Origin: an uncultured Clostridia bacterium
GTDB lineage: Bacteria > Bacillota > Clostridia > Oscillospirales > Acutalibacteraceae
NCBI GenBank assembly: GCA_947627725.1
Contig: CANQXE010000002.1
Span: 1-64,000, forward strand
DNA: 64,000 bases
Direction: 5' to 3'
Both the position numbers and the translations under genes were made by a program. The stretch's first letter is position 1. Every line of letters starts with the position of its first letter. Below the pieces are notes generated by a model. That model saw only the letters and a list, made by a program, of their open reading frames with translations. It did not search any database and was not told where the DNA came from. This document shows positions 17,888 through 27,515 of this stretch, piece after piece.

Positions 17888-19171
17888 ATGAACATTACTA
17901 AGGCAAACGGCAAGGCTGAATACGCCTTGATAGACAGCTTAAAAAAGCGTGCGGGCGAGACGGACGCAAAGGTCGTTGAAATTGTAACAAATATCATTAA
18001 TTCCGTTAAGGAGCAGGGGGACGAGGCTGTAAGGGAATTTACAGTACGCTTTGACGGCGCAATACCCAAAAAAAACGTTATCAGTAAAGAGGAACTGCAC
18101 GGATATCTTGATATTGTTGACGAGAATTTCAAATCGGCAATCATAAATGCCAAAAATAATATTTATGATTTTCACAGCCGTCAGGCACAGCAGTCATGGA
18201 TGACAACACAGGAAAACGGAATCATTATGGGTCAGCGTGTCAGGGGACTCAGGAGAGTGGGAATTTATGTTCCCGGCGGCACCGCGGCTTATCCGTCCTC
18301 TGTATTAATGAATGCGGTTCCCGCGAAAATTGCCGGAGTTGAGGAAATAATAATGGTTACTCCGCCCTCAAAGGACGGAAGTCCTAACCCGGATATTATG
18401 GCGGCCGCCGCTGTCGCGGGAGTTGACAAGGTATTTCTTGTCGGCGGCGCGCAGGCAGTTGCGGCGCTTGCTTACGGTACTGAAAAAATACCGAAGGTTG
18501 ATAAAATAGTCGGACCCGGCAATATCTTTGTTGCCACAGCTAAAAAGCTCCTTTACGGTGTCGTTGATATTGATATGGTGGCGGGTCCTTCGGAAATTCT
18601 TATTGTTGCGGACAAATCGGCAAAGCCTTCTTTCCTTGCGGCAGACTTAATGAGCCAGGCGGAGCATGACAGGCTTGCGTCATCAATTCTCCTTACAACC
18701 TCCCTTGAGCTTGCAAAGGCAACCGCAAGGGAAATTGATAAGCAGATTAAGCATCTTTCAAGGCAGGAGATTATTGAAAGCTCGTTAAATAATTTCGGTG
18801 AAATCATTGTTTGCGAAAATTTAAAACAGGCAATTGCGTTTGCAAACGAGCTTGCTCCCGAACACCTTGAAATGTGTGTTGAAGAGCCTTTGAAATACAT
18901 CGGTATGATTGATAATGCAGGCTCTGTTTTTCTCGGAAATTACTCTCCTGAACCTCTCGGAGATTATTATGCGGGACCTAACCACGTTCTGCCGACAAGC
19001 GGTACGGCAAGGTTTTTCTCTCCGTTATCAGTTGACAGCTTTATTAAAAAAAGCTCTTTTATCTATTACACAGAGGAGGAGCTTAGAAAAGCAAAGGACG
19101 ATATTGTTAAGCTTGCCGATACTGAGGGACTTACCGCACACGCAAATTCAATAAAGGTGCGTTTTGAATGA
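17888..19171 (+). CDS. hisD: Histidinol dehydrogenase
   Basis: Last two steps of histidine synthesis: NAD-dependent oxidation of histidinol to histidine, zinc-dependent. Length 427. The family motifs are clear: VPGGTAAYPSSVLMNAVPA, VGPGNIFVATAKK, MVAGPSEILI, the zinc ligands in MSQAEHD, the catalytic NELAPEHLE, and GPNHVLPTSGTARF near the C-terminus. SD GAGAGG. It follows hisZG after 17 bases and its stop overlaps the next gene by four bases. Confidence 0.97.
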   Translation: MNITKANGKAEYALIDSLKKRAGETDAKVVEIVTNIINSVKEQGDEAVREFTVRFDGAIPKKNVISKEELHGYLDIVDENFKSAIINAKNNIYDFHSRQAQQSWMTTQENGIIMGQRVRGLRRVGIYVPGGTAAYPSSVLMNAVPAKIAGVEEIIMVTPPSKDGSPNPDIMAAAAVAGVDKVFLVGGAQAVAALAYGTEKIPKVDKIVGPGNIFVATAKKLLYGVVDIDMVAGPSEILIVADKSAKPSFLAADLMSQAEHDRLASSILLTTSLELAKATAREIDKQIKHLSRQEIIESSLNNFGEIIVCENLKQAIAFANELAPEHLEMCVEEPLKYIGMIDNAGSVFLGNYSPEPLGDYYAGPNHVLPTSGTARFFSPLSVDSFIKKSSFIYYTEEELRKAKDDIVKLADTEGLTAHANSIKVRFE

Positions 19172-20067
19172 AATTTGGTAAAAAACAGATTCCTGTAATA
19201 ATTGCTGCGGTTATTGCGGTTATTTTGTCTGTTGTGTCTGTTATAAATAATCAGAAAGAGGATAGCAGACCGGTAAATAATGTGAATTTAAACGGCGATA
19301 ATATTGTCGTTCATTTTCTTGACGTCGGTCAGGGGGACAGCGAATTTATCGAATTACCCGGCGGTGAGTGTATGCTGATTGACGCCGGTACTCAGGAATA
19401 TTCACAGACGGTAATTGAAAGTATTAACAGCTACGGATATTCCTCAATTGATTATTTGGTAGCAACACATCCGCATGCCGACCATATAGGCGGTATGAGT
19501 GATGTTGTTGAACGCTTTGACATCGGCGAGATTTATATGCCGAAGGTTATTGCATCGACAAAAACTTTTGAAAATCTGCTCAACGCAATATCTGACAAGG
19601 ATTTGAAGATTAACACAGCGAAGGCTGGCGTTGAGGTTTATTCCGACAGCTTCCTCAAAATGGAATTTCTTGCGCCTGTCGGCAATAGTTATGATGATTT
19701 GAATAACAGCTCGGCAGTGCTTAAAATAAGCTGCGGAAGTAACTCATTTTTGTTTACGGGAGACGCGGAAGGACTTTCCGAAAAAGAAATGCTTAAAAAT
19801 GATTATACTTCGCTTGACGCTGATGTTCTCAAGGTGGGTCATCACGGCTCCGATTCATCATCGACATATGATTTTCTTAACGCGGTCAGTCCGAAATACG
19901 CTGTCATTTCCTGCGGAGTTGATAATTCCTACGGACATCCGCATAAGGAAACCCTTGAAAGTTTGGATAAGGCGGGAGTTGAAACTTACCGCACAGACAA
20001 GCAGGGAACCATAACAATCACCTGTGACGGCAACGGTGGATTTAATATTGAAACCGAGGAAAAGTAA
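19168..20067 (+). CDS. ComEC/Rec2-like metallo-beta-lactamase-fold protein, membrane-anchored
   Basis: Residues about 7-25 are a hydrophobic N-terminal anchor or signal peptide; the rest is an MBL hydrolase domain of the kind fused to ComEC: HFLDVGQGDSEFIEL, the metal motif HPHADHIGG, FTGDAE, and VGHHGSDSS. It has no ComEC channel region, so it is a stand-alone, probably extracytoplasmic hydrolase (299 aa). Substrate unknown; nuclease or phosphodiesterase are the usual guesses. Its ATG overlaps the hisD stop (ATGA), so it is translated with the histidine genes, in a place where hisC often lies. The next gene, DUF3006, is its common partner in Firmicutes. Confidence 0.85.
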   Translation: MKFGKKQIPVIIAAVIAVILSVVSVINNQKEDSRPVNNVNLNGDNIVVHFLDVGQGDSEFIELPGGECMLIDAGTQEYSQTVIESINSYGYSSIDYLVATHPHADHIGGMSDVVERFDIGEIYMPKVIASTKTFENLLNAISDKDLKINTAKAGVEVYSDSFLKMEFLAPVGNSYDDLNNSSAVLKISCGSNSFLFTGDAEGLSEKEMLKNDYTSLDADVLKVGHHGSDSSSTYDFLNAVSPKYAVISCGVDNSYGHPHKETLESLDKAGVETYRTDKQGTITITCDGNGGFNIETEEK

Positions 20068-20268
20068 ATGAAATGGATTATTGACAGAATTGAAAATGAT
20101 ACGGCTGTCTGTGAGATTGAGGACGGCACAACAATAGATGTTCATTTAAATGCCCTTCCGAAGGGGATTAAAGAAAGTGATGTTCTGAATATTTCCGTTG
20201 ACACGGCAGAAACGGAAAACAGAAAGAAAAAGATAAGCAAGCTGATGAATGACTTGTTTAAGGATTGA
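20068..20268 (+). CDS. DUF3006 family small protein
   Basis: A 66-residue protein with the DUF3006 pattern: MKWIIDRIENDTAVCEIEDG, then a beta-rich stretch (IDVHLNALPKGIKESDVL) and a charged helical tail with RKKKISKLMNDLF. Small beta-barrel-like proteins of this family often follow ComEC-like MBL genes, as here. Its ATG is the next base after the MBL stop codon, so expression is coupled. Function unknown; an accessory role to the MBL protein is inference from neighbourhood alone. Confidence 0.8.
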   Translation: MKWIIDRIENDTAVCEIEDGTTIDVHLNALPKGIKESDVLNISVDTAETENRKKKISKLMNDLFKD

Positions 20269-20278
20269 GGTGGACTTT

Positions 20279-20857
20279 ATGAGAACTGCTGAAATTGTAA
20301 GAAATACTAAGGAAACTCAAATTACGGTAGAGCTTAATCTTGACGGCGGTGACGTTGAGATTTCAACGGGAATCGGCTTTTTTGACCATATGCTTACCGC
20401 CTTTGGTGTTCACGGCGGTTTTGGGCTTAAAATTAAGGTTGATGGAGATTTAGAGGTTGATACCCATCACACAGTCGAGGATACAGGTATTGCGCTCGGC
20501 ATGGCATTTAAGAAAGCGCTCGGTGATATGAGCGGCATTGTCCGCTACGGCACATTCTTTATCCCTATGGATGAATCGCTTGCAATGTGTACTCTTGATA
20601 TTTCAAACAGACCGTTTCTTGTATTTAAAGCCTCATTTGAACAGGAGCTTTGCGGGGATTATGAAACTTGTGTAACTGAGGAATTTTTCAGAGCTTTTGC
20701 TGTGAATGCCTGTATGACTTTGCATATCAAGGTGCCTTACGGGGCTAACGCTCACCACGAAATTGAGGCGATTTTCAAGGCGGCGGCGCACGCACTGCAT
20801 ATTGCCACAAGAAAAAATAAGGACGGCTCAGTCCTCTCAACCAAAGGAGTTCTTTAA
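20279..20857 (+). CDS. hisB: Imidazoleglycerol-phosphate dehydratase
   Basis: Dehydrates IGP to imidazole acetol phosphate, needing Mn. Length 192, the monofunctional form. Metal-binding histidine clusters are visible: FFDHMLTAFGVHGGF, DTHHTVEDTGIALG and GANAHHEIEAIFKAAAHAL. The start at 20279 is set by GAGGTGG seven bases upstream; an in-frame start at 20249 would overlap the DUF3006 gene. It ends overlapping hisA by one base. Confidence 0.97.
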   Translation: MRTAEIVRNTKETQITVELNLDGGDVEISTGIGFFDHMLTAFGVHGGFGLKIKVDGDLEVDTHHTVEDTGIALGMAFKKALGDMSGIVRYGTFFIPMDESLAMCTLDISNRPFLVFKASFEQELCGDYETCVTEEFFRAFAVNACMTLHIKVPYGANAHHEIEAIFKAAAHALHIATRKNKDGSVLSTKGVL

Positions 20858-21570
20858 TGCTTATTTTTCCTGCAATTGATATTATTGGCAGTAAGCCTGT
20901 AAGGCTTTATAAGGGCGATTTTTCAACCGCAAAGCAGGTAGCCGACGATGCGCTTGAAACAGCGGACGGCTTTGCTCGCGCAGGCTGTGAGTGGGTACAT
21001 ATGGTAGACCTTGACGGCTCACTGAAAAAGAAGCCTGTCAACGCGGACACCTTTATTCGTGTCGCGAAGGAGACTGCGCTCAAGGTTGAGCTTGGCGGCG
21101 GTATCCGTACAATGAAGGATATTGATTTTTATATTAATAACGGTATAAGCAGAGTGATACTCGGCTCGGTTGCGCTTAAAAATCCAAATCTTGTAAGAGA
21201 AGCTGTCAGGGAATTCGGAGAATTCATAGCAGTCGGTATTGACGCAAAAAACGGTTATGCTGCCGCTGAGGGCTGGACACAAAGCAGTGATATTTATTTT
21301 ACCGACCTTGCAGTGCAGATGGAGAATGCCGGTGTTAGGAATATTATATTTACCGATATAGGCAGAGACGGAACACTTTCTGGTCCTAACCTTGAACAGC
21401 TTAGAGAAATTAACGACGCCGTTTCCTGCGATATTACAGCGTCGGGCGGTGTTACAAACATAAACGATATAAACAATCTTCGTGAAATAGGCTTGTACGC
21501 GGCGATATGCGGTAAAAGTATTTACGAGGGAACACTTGATTTATATGAGGCTGTGGAGGCTTGCAAATGA
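20857..21570 (+). CDS. hisA: ProFAR isomerase (HisA)
   Basis: (Beta-alpha)8-barrel enzyme that isomerises ProFAR to PRFAR. Length 237. It is HisA rather than HisF by its start ([17 protein letters not shown]), VDLDGS, the phosphate motif LGGGIRT, and [15 protein letters not shown] with ASGGV. The ATG overlaps the hisB stop and its own stop overlaps hisI by four bases. Its product is the substrate of HisF-HisH, neither of which lies in this operon. Confidence 0.96.
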   Translation: MLIFPAIDIIGSKPVRLYKGDFSTAKQVADDALETADGFARAGCEWVHMVDLDGSLKKKPVNADTFIRVAKETALKVELGGGIRTMKDIDFYINNGISRVILGSVALKNPNLVREAVREFGEFIAVGIDAKNGYAAAEGWTQSSDIYFTDLAVQMENAGVRNIIFTDIGRDGTLSGPNLEQLREINDAVSCDITASGGVTNINDINNLREIGLYAAICGKSIYEGTLDLYEAVEACK

Positions 21571-21893
21571 CGGATACAGAAAAATATTTTAAAAAGGCGG
21601 ACCTTATCCCCGCAATTATTCAGGAGGAGGGTACGGGCGAGGTTTTAATGCTTGCCTATATGAACAGAGAGTCGATGAAAAAAACGCTTGAAACAGGTTA
21701 TACATGGTTTTATTCTCGCTCCCGTAAGGAGCTTTGGAATAAGGGCGCAACCTCCGGACATTTCCAAAAGGTTGTATCAATCTACGGCGACTGTGATGAT
21801 GACACCCTTTTAATAAGAGTTATTCAGACAGGAGCCGCCTGCCACACAGGAAACCACTCATGTTTTTTTAATAAAGTCGAAGGGGAATTTTAA
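21567..21893 (+). CDS. hisI: Phosphoribosyl-AMP cyclohydrolase
   Basis: Opens the adenine ring of PR-AMP; zinc- and magnesium-dependent. 108 residues from the ATG at 21567, which overlaps the hisA TGA (ATGA); a start two codons earlier lacks support. Motifs: [12 protein letters not shown], the substrate-binding [12 protein letters not shown], the metal aspartates in DCDDDTLL, and the zinc cysteines in [12 protein letters not shown]. It is separate from the pyrophosphatase HisE, which follows at once, unlike the fused HisIE of enterobacteria. Confidence 0.96.
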   Translation: MTDTEKYFKKADLIPAIIQEEGTGEVLMLAYMNRESMKKTLETGYTWFYSRSRKELWNKGATSGHFQKVVSIYGDCDDDTLLIRVIQTGAACHTGNHSCFFNKVEGEF

Positions 21894-22216
21894 TGGATTA
21901 TATTAAGAATGAATACCAAACAATTCTTGAAAGAAGAGCGGCAAAGCAGGAGGGTTCATATACCTGCTACCTCTTTGAACAGGGAATTGATAAAATATTA
22001 AAGAAGGTAGGCGAGGAATGTACCGAAATGGTAATCGCCGCCAAAAATAATGATAAGGAGGAGACTGTATATGAAATTACAGACCTCATTTATCATACTC
22101 TTGTTATGATGGCAAATCAGGGAATTACACCTGAGGATATTGAGAATGAGCTTGAAAAAAGAGCGAAAAAAGCAGGAAACCTGAAAAAATTTCACGTGGT
22201 AGATAAGAATACATAA
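21893..22216 (+). CDS. hisE: Phosphoribosyl-ATP pyrophosphatase
   Basis: Removes pyrophosphate from PR-ATP, the second step of the pathway. 107 residues of the all-alpha MazG-like NTP-PPase fold, with the metal-binding pattern KKVGEECTEMVIAAK followed by EITDLIYHTLVMM. It overlaps hisI by one base and recJ by one base (TAATG). It is the last recognisable histidine gene of the operon; transcription probably continues into recJ, as no terminator is visible. Confidence 0.95.
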   Translation: MDYIKNEYQTILERRAAKQEGSYTCYLFEQGIDKILKKVGEECTEMVIAAKNNDKEETVYEITDLIYHTLVMMANQGITPEDIENELEKRAKKAGNLKKFHVVDKNT

Positions 22217-24249
22217 TGGCTCATAAAAAATGGATTGTGGCAGACGCCGACAAAGAAAAGGCGTCTATGTTAAGTGAAAAATTAAATATTGATCCGTTTA
22301 TTGCTTTTCTCCTTGTGTCAAGGGGGATTGATAATGAGCTTTCAGCCTCCGAATTTTTATCGGACAGTTGTGTGTTTACCTCGCCTTATTCATTAGCAGA
22401 TATGGATAAGGCTGTTAATCGTATTAATAAGGCTCTTGACAATGATGAAAAAATTTGTATTTACGGTGATTATGATTGCGACGGTGTAACGTCAACTGCT
22501 TTGCTTTACACATTTTTTGAAAGTATGGGCGCGGATGTTGCGTATTTTATTCCTAACCGTTTGACTGACGGATATGGTATGAATATGTCCGCTGTTGATA
22601 AAATAAAATCATGGGGAACTGATTTAATCATTACTGTTGATAACGGCATATCCGCTGTCGACGAGGCTGAGTATATTTATTCTCTCGGTATGGAGCTTAT
22701 TGTTACCGACCACCACCAAATCGGGGACACTCTGCCGAAAGCGTGCGCGGTTATCAATCCTCACAGAGAGGATAATAAAATTAAATTTCACGATTTTGCG
22801 GGAGTCGGCGTTGCATTTAAGCTTGCGTGCGCCGTATATGACGGTGATGTCGGTGATATGCTTGAGCAGTATGCCGACCTTGTTGCAATCGGAACTATTG
22901 GTGATATCGTTGCGCTTAAAAGTGAAAACAGGGGACTTGTAAGAGCCGGGCTTGCGCTTATAAATGCGGATACAAGAATAGGTATTAACGCACTTCGCAA
23001 AGCTGCTGGTAATGACGAAAACGAGCTTTCCGCGGTTGATGTTGCATTTCAGCTTTGTCCGCGTATAAACGCGGCGGGAAGAATGGATTCCGCCGATACC
23101 GCATTTGAACTTTTAATCTGTGATGATTATGACGAGGCGCGATTTAAAGCGGAGCAGCTCAATCTTGAAAATACACACAGACATGAGGTTGAGACAAATA
23201 TTGCAGATGATATAAGAGAAATGGTTGAGAAAAATCCGTCGCTTATTGAGGACAGGGTTATTGTTATTGCCGGCAGAAATTATCATCACGGCGTTATTGG
23301 AATTGTTGCGTCGAATATTGTCTCTGTCTACGGCAAGCCGGCAATTATAATCGGAATTGACGATGACGGAAAATGTACGGGCTCTGCAAGAAGTATAGAG
23401 GGTTTCAATATTTTTGAAGCGATTTCCTCCTGCTCGGATATATTAACACATTTCGGCGGTCATCCGCTTGCGGCAGGACTTGGTACGGATGAGGAAAAGA
23501 TTGATGTATTAAGAGAGCGTATTAATGATTACGCAAGAAAAAAATATCCCGTTATGCCGCCTCAAACCCTGAGACTTGACTGCAAGCTGTCACCGTTTTA
23601 TCTCAATACGGATTTGGTGGATAATTTAACTGCCCTTGAGCCGTACGGTGCTGAAAATTCTCAGCCTGTTTTCGGCTTATTCAATGTCAGGCTTATGTCC
23701 GTAACGTCTATCGGTGACAAAAAGCATATAAGGCTTGATGTACAGAAAAAGGGATATAACTTTAAAATAGTGCAGTTTAATACATCGGCTGACGATTTCC
23801 CCTATAAGGCTGGCGATATGCTTGACTTTGCCGTTAAGGTTTCCAAAAATTATTTTAAAGGGAAATATTATCTTTCGGTAAAAAGTGTTGACGTTAGACT
23901 TAACGGAATTGATGACGATAAATATTTTTTGGAAAAAAGCGATTATGAGCTTTTTAAACTCGGCCGTGACGGTAAAAACAATCTCTTGCCTAAGAGAGAA
24001 GATTTTGCCTTGCTATACAGATTTTTAAAACAGAATAACGGCTGGAAATACAGCTTTGACGATTTGTATTTTGCACTCGGTCAGGCTGTCAGCTACGGTC
24101 AGCTTTCCTTTGCGCTTGATGCCTTTTGTGAAACGCATTTAATTACTCTTGATGGCGAAAAAGTGATACTTAATAATGTGAGCGGTAAGGCTGACCTTGA
24201 TAATACAAATGTAATGAAAACCCTGAAGGGAAGGCTTAACATTGAGTGA
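22216..24249 (+). CDS. recJ: Single-stranded-DNA-specific exonuclease RecJ
   Basis: A 5'-3' ssDNA exonuclease for recombination and repair. Length 677. The DHH domain has YGDYDCDGVTSTALLY (near residue 80), IITVDNGIS and VTDHHQ; the DHHA1 domain has HHGVIGIVASNIV and GGHPLAAGL; an OB domain follows (about residues 450-550). The last ~120 residues form an extra domain often seen in Firmicutes RecJ. It is coupled to hisE by TAATG and overlaps the next gene's TTG start by eight bases. Placing recJ just before rel is a common Firmicutes arrangement. Confidence 0.95.
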   Translation: MAHKKWIVADADKEKASMLSEKLNIDPFIAFLLVSRGIDNELSASEFLSDSCVFTSPYSLADMDKAVNRINKALDNDEKICIYGDYDCDGVTSTALLYTFFESMGADVAYFIPNRLTDGYGMNMSAVDKIKSWGTDLIITVDNGISAVDEAEYIYSLGMELIVTDHHQIGDTLPKACAVINPHREDNKIKFHDFAGVGVAFKLACAVYDGDVGDMLEQYADLVAIGTIGDIVALKSENRGLVRAGLALINADTRIGINALRKAAGNDENELSAVDVAFQLCPRINAAGRMDSADTAFELLICDDYDEARFKAEQLNLENTHRHEVETNIADDIREMVEKNPSLIEDRVIVIAGRNYHHGVIGIVASNIVSVYGKPAIIIGIDDDGKCTGSARSIEGFNIFEAISSCSDILTHFGGHPLAAGLGTDEEKIDVLRERINDYARKKYPVMPPQTLRLDCKLSPFYLNTDLVDNLTALEPYGAENSQPVFGLFNVRLMSVTSIGDKKHIRLDVQKKGYNFKIVQFNTSADDFPYKAGDMLDFAVKVSKNYFKGKYYLSVKSVDVRLNGIDDDKYFLEKSDYELFKLGRDGKNNLLPKREDFALLYRFLKQNNGWKYSFDDLYFALGQAVSYGQLSFALDAFCETHLITLDGEKVILNNVSGKADLDNTNVMKTLKGRLNIE

Positions 24250-26446
24250 TACTGTATATAATGAGGAATATAATGACGGCTTTGAAGAATTCTTTGAAGA
24301 GGTGAAAAAAAATCCTCAGTACGACTTTGATAAAATTGAAAAAGCATATAAGCTGGCGCGCGACGCTCATAAAAATCAGCGCAGACGTTCAGGCGAGCCG
24401 TATATTATGCACCCGGTTGCGGTTGCTAAAATTCTCCTTAAGCTCGGTATGGATAACGAGTGTATAATAGGCGCGCTTCTCCATGATGTTGTTGAGGACA
24501 CAGAATATGATTTGGAATATATTAAAAGGGAATTCGGCGACGAGGTTGCACTGCTTGTTGACGGTGTAACAAAGCTCGGTCAGATTCCTCTTTCAACAAG
24601 GGAAGAGGTGCAGGCGGAGAATATACGCAAAATGTTCATCGCAATGAATGAGGATATACGTGTTATTATTATAAAGCTCTGCGACAGACTCCATAATATG
24701 AGAACGCTTCAGCATATGCCTGAGTATAAGCAGAGAGAAAAAAGCCTTGAAACGCTTGAAATATATGCTCCGATTGCGCACCGTCTCGGTATCCGTCCTA
24801 TTAAGGAGGAGCTTGAGGATTTGGCAATTTATTACCTTGACCCGATTGCCTATAAGGAAATTGAGAGAAATCTTTCTATGAAAAAGGAGCAGGGTGAAAA
24901 ATTCCTGAATGAAATAACGCAGCAAATAAGCGATAAAATCAAACCCGTAATGAATAATGTACGTATAACATCAAGGGTGAAATCGGTTCACGGAATTTTC
25001 CGTAAAGTATATATCAAGGGCAAAGATTTTGAGCAGATTTTTGATATATATGCAGTGAGAATCATTGTTGATTCCATGATTGACTGCTATAATGCGCTTG
25101 GCATTGTACACGATATGTTTCAGCCCCTGCCGGGCAGATTCAAGGATTATATTTCTATGCCTAAGCCAAATATGTATCAGTCGCTTCATACTACTGTTCT
25201 TTCAAAGTCGGGAGTGCCTTTTGAAATTCAGATTCGTACTTGGGATATGCACAGAACCGCTGAGTTCGGTATTGCCGCGCACTGGAAATATAAGCTCGGC
25301 AAGGGCGGCAAGGACACGATGGATAAAAATCTTGAGTGGATTCACAGGATTCTTGAGGCAGGAAATGAAACGGATAATGCGGAAGAGCTTGTTGCCAATA
25401 TTAAGGGAGATCTTTCTGTTGAGGAGGTTTATGTGTTCACACCTCGCGGAGACGTAAAATCTCTGCCGAAGGGTTCAACCGTAATTGACTTTGCGTATGC
25501 AATCCATTCCGCTGTCGGAAATAAAATGGTCGGTGCAAAGGTCAACGGTAAAATCGTTAATCTTGACTATCAGGTCAAGACGGGAGAAATTGTTGAAATT
25601 CTCACTTCCAATCAGCAGGGGAAGGGACCGAGCCGCGACTGGCTTAATATTGTTAAGACAGGTGAATCAAGAAGTAAAATACGCTCATGGTTTAAAAAGG
25701 AAAAACGTGATGAAAATATTGTTCACGGCAGGGCTGAGGTTGAGCGTGAGTTCAAGCGGAATTTTATACGGCTTGATTCAGAGCAGTATGAGAAATTTGT
25801 AAAAAAGATTGCCGAACGTCAGCATTTTAACAACCTTGATGATTTTTATGCTGCCGTAGGCTATGGCGGTATACAGATTACAAGGCTGATGCCCGGTATT
25901 AAGGATGAGTATAACCGTAACTGGAAACCTAAGGATATCAATCCGCCTAAGCCTGTGCTGAATGTTGAGGAGTCATCGTCAAAAAGTACAAACGGCATTG
26001 TTGTTGAGGGGATTGATAACTGTCTTATTAAGATGGCACGTTGTTGTTCTCCTATTCCCGGTGAGCCTATTATCGGCTTTATAAACAGGGGAACAGGTCT
26101 TACAATTCACAGGCGTGACTGCGTAAACGTTCCTATGGATATTGCTCTTTCACCTGAGCCTGACCGCTGGGTAAACGCACACTGGGACGACAGCGTTCAG
26201 GTAGCGGCAAGATCAACCATTGACGTGTATGCAATTGACCGTGACGGCGTTGTGCTTGATATTACAACCAAAATGGCAAATGCGCACGTTAAAATTCATT
26301 CAATCAACGCAAGACCTATTAACGACGGCAACTGCCTGACAACTATGACTATATCCGTTAATTCAAAGGAGCATCTTGAAAGCGTATCAAGGCTTCTCAG
26401 AAAGATTGACGGAGTTTATCACATTGAAAGAAGCGTTAATCAATGA
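24242..26446 (+). CDS. rel: Bifunctional (p)ppGpp synthetase/hydrolase (Rel/SpoT homologue)
   Basis: Makes and degrades (p)ppGpp in the stringent response. Length 734. Domains: HD hydrolase (about 40-190; [27 protein letters not shown]), synthetase (about 230-345; [20 protein letters not shown]), TGS (about 395-455), a conserved zinc-finger/helical part with [10 protein letters not shown], and a C-terminal ACT domain (about 655-734). Both catalytic centres look intact, so it should be the main long RSH enzyme. The start is TTG at 24242 inside the recJ end. It overlaps dtd by four bases, the classic rel-dtd pairing. Confidence 0.95.
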   Translation: MSDTVYNEEYNDGFEEFFEEVKKNPQYDFDKIEKAYKLARDAHKNQRRRSGEPYIMHPVAVAKILLKLGMDNECIIGALLHDVVEDTEYDLEYIKREFGDEVALLVDGVTKLGQIPLSTREEVQAENIRKMFIAMNEDIRVIIIKLCDRLHNMRTLQHMPEYKQREKSLETLEIYAPIAHRLGIRPIKEELEDLAIYYLDPIAYKEIERNLSMKKEQGEKFLNEITQQISDKIKPVMNNVRITSRVKSVHGIFRKVYIKGKDFEQIFDIYAVRIIVDSMIDCYNALGIVHDMFQPLPGRFKDYISMPKPNMYQSLHTTVLSKSGVPFEIQIRTWDMHRTAEFGIAAHWKYKLGKGGKDTMDKNLEWIHRILEAGNETDNAEELVANIKGDLSVEEVYVFTPRGDVKSLPKGSTVIDFAYAIHSAVGNKMVGAKVNGKIVNLDYQVKTGEIVEILTSNQQGKGPSRDWLNIVKTGESRSKIRSWFKKEKRDENIVHGRAEVEREFKRNFIRLDSEQYEKFVKKIAERQHFNNLDDFYAAVGYGGIQITRLMPGIKDEYNRNWKPKDINPPKPVLNVEESSSKSTNGIVVEGIDNCLIKMARCCSPIPGEPIIGFINRGTGLTIHRRDCVNVPMDIALSPEPDRWVNAHWDDSVQVAARSTIDVYAIDRDGVVLDITTKMANAHVKIHSINARPINDGNCLTTMTISVNSKEHLESVSRLLRKIDGVYHIERSVNQ

Positions 26447-26892
26447 AAGCTGTAATTCAAAGAGTTTCTTATTCATCAGTCGTTATTGACGGCATAGAGG
26501 TCGGAAAAACCGATAAGGGTTTTCTGATTTTACTCGGCGCTGAACAGGGAGATACAAAAGAGGACGCGGATAAGCTGATTAAAAAAATTCCTGTTTTGCG
26601 TATATTTGAGGATGAAAACGGAAAAATGAACTTGTCCTGCCTTGATATTGACGGGGAAATATTAGTTGTATCACAGTTTACACTCTGCGCTGACTGCTCT
26701 CACGGCAGGAGACCGAGCTTTATTCACTCAGCGCCTCCCGATACAGCTAATGAGCTTTATTTATACTTCGTAGATGAATTGAAAAAATCGGGAGTAAAAA
26801 AAGTGGATACAGGTGAATTCGGAGCGGATATGAAGGTTTCGCTTTTGAATGACGGACCTGTTACAATTATTCTTGACAGTAAGGAAATATGA
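26443..26892 (+). CDS. dtd: D-aminoacyl-tRNA deacylase
   Basis: Hydrolyses D-aminoacyl-tRNA (and Gly-tRNA-Ala), protecting translation. Length 149. The cross-subunit motifs are visible: [18 protein letters not shown] and the Gly-cisPro segment [11 protein letters not shown] at the C-terminus. It overlaps rel by four bases (ATGA). The usual K-G-N-R-P reads H-G-R-R-P here, a tolerated variation. Confidence 0.95.
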   Translation: MKAVIQRVSYSSVVIDGIEVGKTDKGFLILLGAEQGDTKEDADKLIKKIPVLRIFEDENGKMNLSCLDIDGEILVVSQFTLCADCSHGRRPSFIHSAPPDTANELYLYFVDELKKSGVKKVDTGEFGADMKVSLLNDGPVTIILDSKEI

Positions 26893-26893
26893 T

Positions 26894-27508
26894 ATGCTTG
26901 ATGTAAAATGTGCCGTTTTCGGCAGTCTTGAAAACAACTGCTATCTTCTGACCGATAGAAAAACAGGTAAATCCGCTCTTGTTGACTGTACGGAAGACAG
27001 CGAAAAAATGCGAGCGTTTATTTCGGGTGCAATGCTTGAATATATTCTTTTAACGCACGGTCATTTTGACCATATCGGGGGTATTAAGGGTATAAAGGAG
27101 CTTACGGGAGCAAAGGTCGTAATCAGCCGTGAAGATGAACCGATGTTATCCTCTTCAAAGCACAGCCTTGCGGCTTTTTGCGGCGCTGTGCATAACGATA
27201 CAAATGCGGATATTATCGTCAGTGACGGAGATACGATTACGCTCGGTGACAGCACGCTCAAAGTTATTGCAACACCCGGACACACTAAGGGAGGAGTATG
27301 CTATCTTTGCGATGACAAGCTTTTTACAGGTGATACGCTCTTTTTCTGCTCCTGCGGACGAACTGATTTTCCCGGCGGATCATCGGCTGAAATTCTTGAA
27401 AGTTTAAAGAAGCTTTCGGCGCTTGACGGCAATTTCACTGTTTACCCGGGACATGACAGAATGTCTACTCTTGATTTTGAAAGAGCAAATAACCCATATA
27501 TGAAATAG
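26894..27508 (+). CDS. Metallo-beta-lactamase-fold hydrolase, glyoxalase II-like
   Basis: A 204-residue cytoplasmic MBL protein. The metal motif THGHFDHIGGIKG, then TPGHTKGGVCYL, FTGDTLFF and the terminal YPGHD fit the small glyoxalase-II-like group (YcbL type). It has no C-terminal HAGH domain, so the true substrate may not be a glutathione thioester. It begins one base after the dtd stop; the ATG at 26894 has AAGGAAAT upstream, while a start at 26849 would overlap dtd. A rel-dtd-MBL-hemZ order recurs in Clostridia. Confidence 0.88.
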   Translation: MLDVKCAVFGSLENNCYLLTDRKTGKSALVDCTEDSEKMRAFISGAMLEYILLTHGHFDHIGGIKGIKELTGAKVVISREDEPMLSSSKHSLAAFCGAVHNDTNADIIVSDGDTITLGDSTLKVIATPGHTKGGVCYLCDDKLFTGDTLFFCSCGRTDFPGGSSAEILESLKKLSALDGNFTVYPGHDRMSTLDFERANNPYMK

Positions 27509-27515
27509 GATTTTT

